From positions 17,841,971 to 17,905,970 of the forward strand of contig NC_003070.9 of the NCBI RefSeq assembly GCF_000001735.4: a DNA stretch of 64,000 bases, in the 5' to 3' direction. A model generated the notes under the pieces. It saw only the letters and a list, made by a program, of their open reading frames with translations. It searched no databases and was not told where the DNA came from. The stretch is from Arabidopsis thaliana (lineage: Eukaryota; Streptophyta; Magnoliopsida; Brassicales; Brassicaceae). The translations under genes and the position numbers were made by a program. This document shows positions 9,601-21,926 of the stretch, piece after piece; position 1 is the stretch's first letter, and every line of letters starts with the position of its first letter.

Positions 9601-11761
9601 AACAATCAACAAAAATATCAGAACGAAGCAATGTCTAGGTAATCACCTTAAAGTCCAATGCCATTAAGAGTTTGTCCAGCTTAGTGACCACATCATAGGA
9701 AACAATATTGAAGACACCATCAAGATGGATTGTGCCCTTTGTGTTTGAGGAAACTATAGTAAATCCGCACTTGTTTGATCCACCTGGTTGAGGTAAAACT
9801 ACCTACTAAAAGGATAACTTAGATGAGAGCGAAAATAATATAGAATAGATATGTTCTAGCTACAAGTAATATACAAGAACTAAACTACATACAACTATGT
9901 CTGACGGAGGCACATGCAGCCATTGGTGAATCATCTGCAAGAAAGCAGCATTATGAATCATCTCCAGTGTCATAAACAATGTCCAAGTAGAATTCAAATA
10001 TCGTAAGCTTACTGTTGCCCAATGTAAACGTAATGAAGATGGTGCAATAATCAGAACCGGCCAAGATTCCTGAACGCATGTTGTCACAGCAATTGCCTGC
10101 ACAGATAATGGATGTAAAATGAGATTGATGTAAAAAGATGATACAAGCAATTCTCCTAAATAAGTTTCTCGCTGGTTTTGCAAGGAGCCATACTTGTTAG
10201 ACTAATTATATGATATATGTGTAACAATGTCAAAGAGATCTGCTCACAAGTGACAATAGAAATCTTCTCCAATGAAAGGGGAGTAGGATTCTCAAAAATT
10301 AAGAAATGAAAAGATATATAGGAAACAACTTGCCTGCAAAGTCTTTCCCAGACCCATTTCATCTGCTAGGAGCACACGTCCTCCGTGCTGTAAAATAAAC
10401 CTTGCGAGAAAGGTGGAGACCAATAATGAGGCAAAAGTCATCAGGCAGCCAGAGCAAGTTACTACTCATTTGGTAATAAAGAAAAACCACAGGTACTACA
10501 TATGGCTGACATACTCTATGCCTTCTCGCTGAAAAGGAAGAAGCTTTGGCTCAATATGGCTTGGTATCTTTTCATACAGATCTAGGGAAATCAGAAAACA
10601 AGAGATAGTAAGACATGAAAATCCCTTAAAAGTGGTCCAAAAATGAACATATCTTTAGGTAAAATCACGTCGCTAATGCTTATGAAGTGATAAACAGGAT
10701 GCCTGACTTACGCCGTAGATCCGGAACTCTTGAGGCAGAAGCTATTGCACGTTGCACAAGAGGATCTAAGTTCTCTATCTGATAGTTCAAGGGACAAAAT
10801 GTATAGCAAATGTATCTAAGAAACGCTTGACCTAGTTTAAGCTGAACTTTCTGAAGCAGTTTTAACGAATCAATGTGGCTTACCTCAACTTTAACGCTGG
10901 AAATTTCTCGTAGAATATTTTCTGCTGAAGACAGTGAAGAATGAGGAAAGGTCCATAACCTGGACTTCCACAAGAGAATAAACAACGTGTTACAAGCCAA
11001 GGGTTATTTATCTGCTTTGTTTACAGATCAAATAAAGCATGTTAGAAATAATAAAGAACTCTACACACAAATGAGTCATGCATATGAAGAGTATAAAAAG
11101 GCAAACCTTTCTTTAGCATTCCAAATGGCCTTAGGGATTTTACGCACAGCATCCACCACCACCTGGAAAAAGAAGTGCCAAAGACTTAACTACCAAGTAT
11201 TTCCCCACAAAGACTTGTGACTTCTGTTATCTTACCTGGTTATATGGGAACTTTGCAGCAAGAACTCCACTAGAATGAAGCAAAATTTTGACAGAGACCT
11301 TTTGCTCTTGTGGCTTAGAGCCAGCATCTATTGGAACAGAGACTAGCACTCACAATTAATACAGTAAACGTGAACAACCCAAAAAAACAAAGAGTAAGCA
11401 AAAAATACATAGATGAATGGTACTGGAAAAATCAACAGACCAGTGTTCGGTTTAGGGGCGAGAGTTGAAGGTAAGATTCTGGCTCCTTGAGACGAAGTAT
11501 GAACCTGAGAATAAGAACACACACATATAAGGGCTTATTAGAAGCAAAATTGCCCATTTACAAACACTCTAAGCCATCCGAAATCGCCCGAACTACCGCA
11601 ACAAAATCGCCCAGAGAGAGAGAGAGGGATTGCGGAAAAACCTCGTTGGGAATTGGCAATGAAGAAGAAGAAGAGGAATTGCGTTGCTGGTTGATTCTCT
11701 GAAGAGCTTCGTTTTCAATAGCATCCATCTCTTCCACAGTCAAATCCCAGAAATCATCCAT
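6650..11761 (-). CDS. CHR18: SNF2-family annealing helicase, SMARCAL1/ZRANB3-like
   Basis: A gene of many short exons over 5.1 kb. Exon 1 (11761-11642) encodes [20 protein letters not shown]; exon 2 is 11504-11441; the last exon ends at 6650. Translated pieces give, in order: a HARP-like segment ([20 protein letters not shown], about 11150-11330), the Walker A motif DEMGLGKT (about 10365), motif II as DESH in [12 protein letters not shown] (about 9360), [11 protein letters not shown] (about 9110), [11 protein letters not shown] (about 7800) and the motif VI region [10 protein letters not shown] (about 7380). DESH rather than DEAH, together with the HARP segment, points to the SMARCAL1/ZRANB3 branch, ATPases that re-anneal DNA and remodel stalled forks. 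The last exon carries [11 protein letters not shown], which resembles a PCNA-binding box. The protein is expected to be nuclear. The exon count was not resolved fully. Confidence 0.9.
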
Positions 11762-13053
11762 TTTGATATTCCCTCTCCTCCACTTCTTCTTCTTTTTTCG
11801 GATGATGTGATGTGAGCTTCTTCAATGGCGGAGGAATCTCTCTTCTCAAATCGATCTTTCCCTCTCTCTCCGTCTTCGCCTTTTCAAAGTTTACATTCCC
11901 AAACGTCACCGTTTCAGAGCGGTTTACTTTCGATGATGACAAGGGCGACAGATGCACCAGTTTCAGGGCAAATCCGGTTATTAACTCGGGTCGATTCAAA
12001 TAATTCGGTTTATGGAATCCACTAACCGGTTTTCTGAAGAAACAATTGTGGTTTACATTAAATCCAATGATCGATTTTATTTTCAAATTGATTTTTCCGT
12101 ACGATTTCGGCTTTAACCAGCTTGAGCATCCTAATTACAAAAGTTCGCCGGAGTTGCTCAGAGAGACTCCGACTGCGACTGCGACGAAGGTAATGTGAGA
12201 GTGTTGAAAGCGCGAGATGGAGATTGGGAGCTTCAATTTCGTCTCTCTGGGCCTTCTCTCTTTCTTCTTCATCATCCTCCAGTGGTAAACTATATTGACG
12301 AATTAGGTCTTCTTCTTCTTCACTCAATAGATAAATCGCAGATTATTGTTTGCATTTTTTTCTCGCTGAGCTTTTGTTTTGATTCTAAGTACGGATAAAA
12401 GTTGCATCTTTTAAACTATTTCTATAACTTCTTGCCATTTTTCTTGCAATCTAAAACAAATCCTTATTTGTTGCTTGAAGGAATACAGTAGCTCTGTTTT
12501 TAGTGTGTAATCAGAGGAGACTGTGATGTCGCTTAGACATGAAACTCACCAAACTGCTTATTAGACAGAGACTTGTCATCTCTATTCTTAGTATGCTCAA
12601 TATTCTTATTGCCTGTTTCTTATTTTATCACAAAAACGCAGAGGATTTTGTGGTGGTGGCCCTGCGAATGCTACACCTGACAAACATTCTAGCTCCTGCT
12701 ACTTCTAGTGTCTGCAAATACAAGAAGCTGTCTTAACAACTCCGAAGGAAGTACATGATTCTAAAGTTTCCATCTTTATTCCATGACAAACAGATCCCAA
12801 AGAAGAATGCATTTTTGCTAATTATCTTTGCAAGTTTTGGCTAGATGAAAAATTGTCCATTCTTGATCAAGGAGAGACAAAGTCATTTTCCTGTTGAGGA
12901 CAGTAGAGGAGTTTCTGTTGCAAGAAACAAGGTAACATTCACAAATCCAAGACATTTTGTTATCACTGTCTTATCCACTTTAAGCTTATTATCAATTTCG
13001 AGAAGATGGGTCATTACATACAATACAAGTAAAACAAAAAAGCCTGAAGAAAT
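11762..13053. other. Intergenic region between CHR18 and DHNAT1
   Basis: This holds the 5' flank of CHR18 (from 11762 rightwards) and the 3' flank of DHNAT1. About 11,810-12,200 has raised GC and short open frames on both strands, for example LIFPYDFGFNQLEHPNY on + near 12,090. These end quickly and lack a convincing partner exon. From 12,400 to 13,050 there are only broken frames. A short unannotated transcript or decayed gene is possible; I cannot name one. Confidence 0.4.
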
Positions 13054-13607
13054 CTACAACTTTGCGACCATTTTGAGCATGTTTGCTGCATCTTTGGCGT
13101 TATCAGGGATAGGTAGATTACAGATAAGTGTAACTCTAGAGGAAGATATTAAGATTTTGTTAGCTTTATCTTTCTGTGTTGTTTTCCATAACTTGACTTC
13201 CCAAACCTGAATAGTCTTCCCTGTGCTTACAGGAGTTGCTTCGGCGAAGACAAGGTCTCCAAGATCAGCACTCTTCAAATGGTTGATTGAGAGTTGAATT
13301 CCAGCGACCCTTTTGAAACCAGAAGCCATGTGAGCTCCCATACTTGCTAAAGACTCGGCTATCAAAGCAGATACACCACCGTGTAACACCTTGAAAGGCT
13401 TTTTGAAAGGAAATTGAAAATCTTTATCAGAATTTGGGGTTAGAACAAAGGGCCAATGATCAAATTGAAGAAGAATGAAACCTGGCAGCAGACGGGAGAA
13501 ACAGGAAGGCGACCTGTGATACGTGTCGGAGATAATTCATCGAACTCGAAACCCAACATGTGAAGTGGAGGGTCTATAGCTTTGGTGTTGGACGATGCAG
13601 AATCCAT
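13054..13607 (-). CDS. DHNAT1: 1,4-dihydroxy-2-naphthoyl-CoA thioesterase, peroxisomal
   Basis: Exons 13607-13482 (42 codons) and 13398-13054 give 156 residues, a single-hotdog-fold thioesterase. It hydrolyses DHNA-CoA to DHNA in phylloquinone (vitamin K1) synthesis. The hotdog signature [18 protein letters not shown] follows the exon junction, with the HGG loop and the acidic residue of the active-site helix in place. The C-terminus reads MLKMVAKL; the final AKL is a peroxisomal targeting signal type 1, which agrees with the known peroxisomal step of this pathway. The short first exon begins [18 protein letters not shown]. Two TGGGC elements in a palindrome lie about 310-340 bp upstream. Confidence 0.93.
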
Positions 13608-13915
13608 TTTTGTGCTCTGTTGCAGAGAGAGAGATGGAGGTAGGTAGGGTGGGTGTGTTAGAGATGATAAGAGAGTTTGAGAAATGGATTGAATTGGTGG
13701 TAGTTGGGATTAACGTCAAGTGGAAATTTCGATGAAATGGGTTTTTTGCGTAGGTGCGTGAAAGACGTTTACTTGACTGAGACCTTTTATGTCCAAAAAC
13801 ACTTTATAATTGGGCGTTGGTGAGAGTCTTTCGGACCAAAGTCATATAGTTTTGACACGTTGGAGACGTTATTGTCAGTTTGGTTTAATAGGCCGAAAGT
13901 GAAAGTTGAGCTCCT

Positions 13916-13943
13916 CTAATGGGCTACCGTAAAGGCCCATTAG
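13916..13943. promoter_or_regulatory. Palindromic pair of site II (TGGGC) elements upstream of DHNAT1
   Basis: CTAATGGGC and GCCCATTAG face each other across 10 bp, a perfect 9-bp inverted repeat. TGGGCY/GGCCCA site II elements are bound by TCP factors and are common in promoters of plant housekeeping and organelle-related genes. Confidence 0.6.
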
Positions 13944-15355
13944 TAATAACTCTTTTTTTTTTTCCCATTATAGTGAACGGGTTAATGAAGTAATTGGGGA
14001 GTAACAAACTAACAACTAACAAGTGACAACAGAAAACAAAAATTAACTTTAAAAAATGATATTCTTTGTTGAAGAGATGGAATAATAATAAAGTACATGT
14101 ATGCGATGCAATATAATTATCAAGTGATAGTGTACTCGGAGTTATCATAGACTTTAATCCATATACTATCAAGGCACCAAATTGGGCAACTAGTTGGCTA
14201 TCTGAACAATAAAGAGGGTTTCAGAGGATTGGATTATGCAATAGAGTATCGAAGTAAGTAATTAAAGAAAGAGCTTTCAGGAAAAAGTAAGAAGCTAAAC
14301 ACAAGATATCAAGGATGAGCAAAACATTGTCAAGGTTATCTGAATGCAGTATCTAAACGGGTAATTCAGATGTATTCATCTCTTTATCCGACGACAAGTT
14401 CCTATATATATGAGACTAAATAAAACATCCTCAAATGGGTAGACGGAGAATATGGGACATATATAGGCCGGTGCAACTATAATCAGTCTGCCTATAATGC
14501 GTAAGAAAACAAAAAAAAACTAACGTAAAAACGATAATTCTTTTCTTTTTTAATTGATGGAATATGTATAAACTAAACAAAACAAAGGAATATGAAATAG
14601 ATTTTGAGAAGAGAAAAAGAATATGATTCGATCAAATCAAAGATGTTGTTTCTACAATCACAATTGAATTCTTTTTTTTTGTTTGTTAAAGAATCACAAT
14701 TGAATTCTTAGTGTATCTCTACACTCTCGTTCTTAGATTAATAAAAACAAGAGCATCGAATCTCATCAATAGCCTTTGGTTAAGCTATTTTTTATATATC
14801 ATTTTGTTTTCCCCACGAAACTATACACATTTTGTTCGATACCTATAAAATTGTGTTAAAGTATATATACGTAACTTACATGGACTAATAGTATTTTTCA
14901 TGGCCGAACCTGGGTCTTTTTGGATCTTAATTAATATTATAAATATAATGTGTAAGTTAGTGTTTTATCAAGGAGATAATCCATTGTTATTCACATGGAT
15001 CTACATATATACATGAATCGAGTTTACATGTATCCTTGCCAAAAGTGTATAAGGTAATGGTTTCCTCCCAATAAAAAGAAGAATAATAAGACTTTTCCTA
15101 ATCTCTCTAAACATTCCCATACATTTTCTCTAGACATCGCACTATTATTTTACACCTCTATTGGTTTCTATAAACCCAATTTTCTGATTCATTAACTAAT
15201 ACACCAGTGTAACTTACAATTATTCTCTTGTACTATTAATTATTAGGATATCTTAAACATACTGTACTATATAAATCTAATCTAAGAGTTTGTTCAAATC
15301 ACAATATATAGTTATATATATACCATCCCTCTCTCTCTCTCTCTACAAAGTATAC
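13944..15355. other. AT-rich intergenic, upstream of a small hypothetical gene
   Basis: No gene is seen. An 18-bp direct repeat AATCACAATTGAATTCTT lies at 14656-14673 and 14692-14709. A CTATATAAA TATA-like sequence near 15266 and a CT microsatellite at about 15329-15344 precede the small gene at 15356. Confidence 0.55.
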
Positions 15356-15604
15356 ATGAAAATGGGAGGTCACGGGAGGAGGAGGAAATCATCATCATCT
15401 TTTTCTGTAGTAAAATCGTTGTTTGCGCGTTGTTCGAAGGAAAAAGACAATTGGAACGAAGAGAGAATGATCAATGTTAGACCAAGAATCATGACCACCG
15501 ACGATGATGGATGTTCTTGGACGATTGCTGAGCCTTGTATTGATAGGAGAGCCACGGCTTTTATTGCTAAGTTTCACGAAACTCCAATACAAGATACTGA
15601 ATAG
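15356..15604 (+). CDS. Small hypothetical protein, 82 aa
   Basis: A single-exon frame starts MKMGGHGRRRKSSSS and ends ETPIQDTE. It has a basic/Ser-rich N-terminus, then KSLFARCSKEKDNW, and a C-terminal part with CIDRRATAFIAKFHE. No signal peptide or membrane segment is seen. The TATA-like CTATATAAA about 90 bp upstream, the CT-rich leader and the non-random composition argue for a real gene. The C-terminal FIAKFHE pattern recurs in small plant proteins of unknown role as far as I recall; I do not assign a function. A second in-frame ATG at 15362 could also be the start. Confidence 0.7.
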   Translation: MKMGGHGRRRKSSSSFSVVKSLFARCSKEKDNWNEERMINVRPRIMTTDDDGCSWTIAEPCIDRRATAFIAKFHETPIQDTE

Positions 15605-16867
15605 AAAGATTATTGCTCCTTAAGATGTAATATATATATGTCTTAATGATTAGTACTCTTTTTCTTAGACTTTTTGGTTTTTATTATCAACACCCTTTTC
15701 TTTTAAAGTCTTGTGTATTCATCTTGCTTAATATATATACAAATTAAAGAAACTATGCATACTCGTATATATTCTTACGTTATCAAGTTGTAACGATACG
15801 GATTCGGAAATCTTCATGGTCTTGGGGTGATCTGAAATAAACTTTAGTTTGGTGTATAACTAAGCTGCACAATATAATAGATGGTCACGAGGAATTTCTG
15901 GAACAAAGATGTGGTGTATTATTAATACACTAGACTATATATCCTTAACGACATGAGATTAGTTATGACGATTTTTTCTTTCGCAGGATGCACGCTTATT
16001 TTCCAGAGAATAACTCTCTATTACTGGAAGGTTTTATAAAGTTTACCTTTCTCAAGTGTAACAATCCGTAATATGATAGAAATTAAGTGAAATTTCAACG
16101 TGTGTAGGTGTTCTTGGGGAGATTTTGGATGATTTTGTAAAAGCTCATAAGTTTCCGAAGTTTATGAAAATCTCACACATATAATTTATAAATTAAATAG
16201 TGTTTTTAAGCCTTAATTATGGTACTATGGATTATATTAATTAATTTTATACAATTATTCCGGTTAATTTTTGAGTCACGGATCTGCGAATGTTTTATGC
16301 ACTAAGTAGTAGTGTTAGCGATCCGAATCAACAGGGAATCAAATGTCATCCTACCTATCCGAGTTACTATGATTTTTTCTAAAAGTGGACCGAAACATCA
16401 AAAATCTCTAGCACGGTTTAAATGATTCAAAAGTTAAAATGGCAAGTTGTAGTAAATGATTAGCTTAAACTAATTTGTAGGTAACGTTACATTGCCTTAA
16501 GCTACTTGACAAGTGGCATTAGTGACGAATTTTGGACGAAACAATTAGTATGGCTAAAATATTATACCCACGTAATCGTTAAGACCCATTGGGCTGACAG
16601 AAAACTAACCCATATATCTATATATGTTGAGGCATAAAGCCCAATAATCTGGAAGCCATTTTGCAAAATATCTATGATGAATGACAAGATCCAATTCCTT
16701 CAGCCTATTCACAGCGGATGATCGAGGGGTTGTTGTTCCATATATTATTTCGAGAACGTTTTTTAACGTTATCAAACTTGATCATTAGGTTATAGCTATA
16801 CTAGTGAATGGCAATGCCTACTCTGCGACGCTGCGTAGCGCTTCTTCCCCTCACTCTCCTTTCCCTA

Positions 16868-16959
16868 ATTTAAAAATCGAGTTGTATCATCTTTACCATG
16901 GGATTTAACGAAAATTGTTAGTTATTCATGGACAACGGGATACAACTCTATTTTTAAAT
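16868..16959. repeat. Inverted repeat, 21-bp arms
   Basis: The arm at 16868-16888 and the reverse complement of 16939-16959 agree at 20 of 21 positions (core GAGTTGTATC), with a 50-bp loop. Confidence 0.75.
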
Positions 16960-17370
16960 CCACTATAGGTAAATACTGTCAAAATTTTAATGAAGGAATT
17001 GTGGACTTGATCGAAATTTTGTGTGGAATTTTATGGCGCAGACAAATGTTATATAACGATTGCTTTGGAACAATGATAGCTTTTCTATATACAGAATTAT
17101 TCTTAACTCGATCTTTCATCATGTAAGAGATTACTAAATGATGTCTACATTTTAGTATTTCATAAAATATATGCTCCGAATCGTTTATTTTAATTTAAAA
17201 TATTTATCTATATTTATACTGGTTAAATAATAATTATAACACAGTAATTAATATATGTCTCACCCAAAGTTAAGCTTACAATAGTAGAAAGATTCGGTGG
17301 GACGATAGCCGAGGGATTGGTAGAAACCACAAAGTCAGTCATACACCTAACTTTTGGACCGACCAAAACC

Positions 17371-17590
17371 TTCACTTCGTCCTAGAAGACTCAACAACCC
17401 AACAAACCAACAAACAAACAAATACCAGTCTTGTTTGTTTCTTTTTTTCTTCTAAACTACTTGATTATTAATTTACTAGTAAATTCTAAAATTTAAAATA
17501 GAAAAACATTAAAAAGTAAATTCTAAAATTTTAAATAGAAAAACATTAAAAAGTAACAATATCTAATTCACTTCGTCCTAGAAGACTCAT
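17371..17590. repeat. 23-bp direct repeats enclosing a 37-bp tandem duplication
   Basis: The 23-bp sequence containing CTTCGTCCTAGAAGACTCA occurs exactly at 17371-17393 and 17568-17590. Between them, 17478-17514 and 17515-17551 are tandem copies of a 37-bp unit differing at one position. Confidence 0.85.
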
Positions 17591-18635
17591 CACGTTTATG
17601 TAAAATTAAGTAGAAGGGATCCAAAGGGTGTGATAATTAACATTAGCGTAATTTAAAGGTACATGTAATGGAATTTTGATAATGATTTCAACTTTTCAAT
17701 ATTATAAGTATAACAAGACCAAAAGCATATTATGCATGATCAAAGGAAACGTGACAGTGCATGCATTTTCTTCTCTTTATAACATAAACTCATTGTTATT
17801 TATTATTTAGTTACTTTGGTTGTGACCAAAAATATAATAACGTTACAACTTACAAGTAGTAGATAGCTTTAATTTTTATCTATAAGGAGTTAAGTAAATT
17901 GGAGGCAACAAACATTAAATTGTACTATATAGTACACATGCATTAGCATTTATTCATCTGTAACCAACAAGTATTATCAACCATTCGGATCATAATACAC
18001 CGCGTTATAGATCCCCAGTTAACGTTTCTCATTTGTTTAATGAGCCAAAAAGTTTCAAGGATGAGCAACTTCTAATATCAATTCTCAACCCTTTGGCAAA
18101 AAAAAAAAAATAGATAATAACTTTATAGCAATATCTCACATGACAGAGCCAACGGACTAATTTTGAGTCAAAGAATGTATTCTTTCAGTTGGTTTTAGTG
18201 TTATATATTCTCTTATATATTTGTGAACATGTTTAGGTTCGTAGTTCTTTGATCACACATTAGGAGGTACCCTCGACCTAGAGACACGGTGAATTTAATT
18301 ATTTGCTTGCAACTTACAAGTAATTAATGCGTTATGTTTATATGTTTTGTTATTGGTTATCTCTTGCAGAAGTCATATATAAATAAGTTAAATAAATACA
18401 TCAAAACATATTGCCTGCAATGTAAGGAATTTGAATCCTTTTATGATTAGGATGGTTACTATTAATTCATTGTTTCTAACCAATGTGACATTAATAACAA
18501 TCACGTATTCGTTCAGTATTTAATTTCTTTTCTTTCTCAGCAACATAAATAATTAAATATACACATTTGAAAAAAATACACATTAAACCAGGTGAAGGTA
18601 ACACAAGAAGTCAACACTGTTACTAAGTAAACTAC

Positions 18636-18905
18636 TATTCCCTCTATTTCATACTACAAAATGTTTTAGACAATTCTGCTTTGCTATATAAAATGTTTAA
18701 GAAAAATTATATTAAATTCGTATGCAAAAGTTAAATATTAAATTATGTTTTTGAAGTAAACTAATTTAATAGGGAGAGAAAATAACATATATTTAATGAA
18801 TACAATACAAATAACACAAATAACCAAAATTCACTTTTAAATTATGTAGAACTAAAGCTGCCGAAGTCAAATGACGGTGATTTTTACTACGAAACATGTC
18901 TAGTT
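18636..18905. repeat. Possible decayed MITE
   Basis: The left part reads TTCCCTCTATTTCATACTAC, like the CTCCCTCYGTTTCATA ends of plant miniature elements. A weak inverted match (ACTACGAAACATG) occurs near 18890. No target duplication was found. Confidence 0.25.
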
Positions 18906-19139
18906 ATGTATTTATACATGTATATTGTACTTGTAAAAAACAATAAATATAGAAAATAATATTCAAATGACATCTTCAATATGATAATACATCTAATTAA
19001 TATTTTCAATAGTATTTATAAAAAATTCAAGAATATACAACTCTACATATTTCTTTTTTAAATCTAATATTAAATTATACTAGAAAATGACCGTTTGTAC
19101 AAATTAGTGATTCGTGTGACTGAGAAAAATTTAAAGAAA

Positions 19140-19390
19140 TGGATAAATTAACGGTTTTAGACGTGAAACTTGCTTTGAAGATCTCTGGAATTTAAGTCGA
19201 GTAAGAATCCATATTTGATACGCCTTGTCATATCGTCTATCTCCCATTCAATAGTTGTAATCCTGTTGATTTATCGATCCATCTTGTGATAAGAGTCCCA
19301 AAATGTGGTTTTTCACCGTGTCTTCTCCCGTTCCTCTCCTTCCAAATTGTATAATCGGTGGTTTGTAACGCATAACGAGAGAAAAAGGAT
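19140..19390 (-). pseudogene. LINE reverse-transcriptase C-terminal fragment
   Basis: Reading the - strand, 19352-19306 translates to YTIWKERNGRRHGEKP, followed by GTLITRWIDK. This is the IW+ERN.RRHGE motif near the end of plant LINE (non-LTR) ORF2 proteins. The frame is broken on both sides. It is related to, but not the same as, the + strand LINE fragment at 24519. Confidence 0.7.
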
Positions 19391-21640
19391 TTAATTTCGT
19401 TAAATACATTCGAGTTTTGTAAAATTTAACACTGTAAAAAATGTTTCCATTGGTGACTACTAACTAGTGGTATGACGAATCATATAGAAAAAATGTTCAA
19501 AAAAAGAAAAGTAAATCATTACATGAAAGGAAATTATTTTGTCAAACTATACTATATAACTTTTGTTATGCGCTTCGTAAATTAATTATGCCGTTCCACA
19601 TGCTACGAATGAAAGTAGAATACGTTATCTTGACTTACATATGTCAAGATATAATCATAGAAAATCATTGATTGACAAAATAAAAGTTAAAAATAAAATT
19701 TTAAAATTATAGAAAATCATTTTATCGGAGGAAAAAGAGAGAAAAAAAGTAAATTAGGAGAGAAGGAAAAAAGAGAAAGACATGTGGAGATCACATGGGA
19801 TTCTCTGCGCATTACTCTGCCCACCTCAAACTTCTAATCCATTGATTGTGTAAAATAACTCACGTTTACCTATCTCTGGCTACAACATTTTTTATCACCC
19901 AACAATTTGTCAATTTGCATCGTCTTACTATTTTTAGAAAATTTTAGTTAATTATTTGTTAAAGTTAACAGTTAAATTAGAGTCTTTTTATTTTCTTTTT
20001 TTTTGTTCTTAATTATTTTGAACAAAAATTTAAAATTTATTGGAAGATTACTTTAGTGGAAGATGAGAAAGATGGTTGTTGTATAGTTTTTTAGTGAGTT
20101 TAGGTAGGTAGCTTGACTGCTGAAACAAATTTAATTTAGTTTCTTGTTGGAATGTGATTCGGTTTTGCTCATCGATTTTCGGGTACATGGAAAGGTTCCT
20201 AACACAACACGGTCATATTGGTTTTTTGGATATAAACTAGGATTTGTTTGCTCAAATGTTTTATGACGTTCAAATCAAAATAAGATAAAATGAAGAGTCG
20301 AGTAACTGGAAGGAAGTGAAAGCGATCATGTCAATGTTTTGGAGAGTTTAGAAATGTGGTTCAAGAAATGGAAGTGATGTATTTGGAGTGAGTTAAAGAT
20401 CTTTGAAAATGGATGCGAATAAGACATGTTCTCAACCCGTATACTATGAATAGTGAAACAAGAACTACAATAAATTAAGCAACTTAGGTATCCGTAAACT
20501 TCACACATTGGCGATCTCCCTAAGTCCTAATGGAATAATGGTAGATATCATTTCTGGTTTTGATGATCATATGAAATATTTATTACACATTTGACTATAT
20601 TTGTAGGTACATGTGTCATCATTTGTGTGAAAGATTGAGCATATGAGAAAAATATCTAGAAATAGCGCAACGATCGATGAAGGAAAAGGTGATTGAGTAA
20701 AAAAAACAAAAATAGAAAGTGAGACCCCAGTAGAAAGGTCGATGTAAGTGTTTGGTGTTTGTCGTCAGTAATTAGAACCGGAAAGGCAAATTCTTGACTT
20801 TTTCTTATCATTGGCATGTGTCATGTGCTTGCTTATTCATAACTACCAATGAGCTTCAAAAAATATCTACCATGGAGATTTCAAAAATATCTTCAAGTTT
20901 ATGGTCAGAAATCGTTTTTTGTTTAGTTTCTAGAAATTGTATAGAGATGTTTCTATTTATAACCATAAGAACTTACTCAAAGTCTTTTTATTTTTATTGA
21001 GCTAGCCATTAGTACTAGAAGAACCAATTTTGACTTGATCATCTAGTTTAGTTAAAGCTTTGGTTCTCTACTTTCTTAGGTGAGTTTTTTCTTTCTTGTA
21101 CGTAGTTTCTTTAAGTTTAGAACGGGAAGCTAATGGAAAATATGCTTTATAAGAAGAGTCAAATCACTCTACTGAAATCTTCTTAATCGAAAAAATCTGC
21201 AAATACGAGAGAACTCCAAAACTCGTTAGACCAAACTGAGAAAACTTGACCCGATTAAAAAAAAAAAAGGAGAAAAAAGAAGATTAAATCATGATATAAC
21301 ACTCATAAATTATGACATTAATATGATAACATTTTTCAATAACCAAAGATCATGAAAGAAAGCATAAACTAATTCATGGAATATAGATAGCCATCATGTA
21401 AGATATACCTAAAGTAAAGAGTGTAAATAGTTCAATAAATTCAACTCTGGCCAATACATCAATGACCATTGACTTCTTAAAACTACTAGTCTCCACAAAA
21501 ATTTACTACCGACTACGTAAACCACCTTGATCAGTAAAATGTAGTAGTTCTCTACATTTATTACAAACGGTTGAACTATTTTGAATGTAAGAAGGAGAGA
21601 GAAGTGGTAAAATTGTTGTAAGTGTGTGAACAAAAAAGAT

Positions 21641-21840
21641 CACGTGGGAGGATAAGAAAACGAATTGATGGGTTCATGAGAATGCTCTTATCGCGGATCT
21701 TGCCTCTCTTGACCACTCTCTCTCTCTCCCTTTCTCCAATATTATTACTTTTGAAATTTCATTTTATAAAAACAATTCCTTGATAAAATATTAAAAAATT
21801 AGAAAGATCGTTTTTGTGTTCACATGTGGTGTATAAATAC
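21641..21840 (+). promoter_or_regulatory. G-box and TATA box of the small gene at 21927
   Basis: CACGTG at 21641-21646 and a TATAAATA at about 21832 stand about 285 and 95 bp before the start codon, a normal plant core-promoter layout. Confidence 0.55.
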
Positions 21841-21926
21841 ATAGAAGCCTCTTCAATCCAACTCCAAAAGAGAAGCATTTTCAAGAAGAAGTCTTAAATT
21901 CTAAACAAAAAACAAAAGCATAAAAA

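Larger units (their letters stand above)
15605..21926. other. 6.3-kb gene-poor AT-rich region with small repeats and a LINE relic
   Basis: No intact gene is recognised. Contents noted separately: an inverted repeat (16868-16959), a 23-bp direct repeat flanking a 37-bp tandem duplication (17371-17590), a possible decayed MITE (about 18636-18905) and a LINE fragment on the - strand (about 19140-19390). Facing TGGGC/GCCCA motifs occur at about 16582-16640 without a recognisable gene. The last 300 bp are the promoter of the small gene at 21927. Confidence 0.6.

Noticed and set aside
12058..12327. Acidic/Arg-rich open frame on the - strand upstream of CHR18.
   Set aside because: It has no ATG start, is low in complexity and overlaps equally plausible + strand frames; probably 5' flanking sequence.
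16821..16850. Hairpin-like GCGACGCTGCGTAGCGC near a CTAG, resembling a Helitron 3' end on the - strand.
   Set aside because: The spacing from hairpin to CTAG is too long and no matching 5' end was found.
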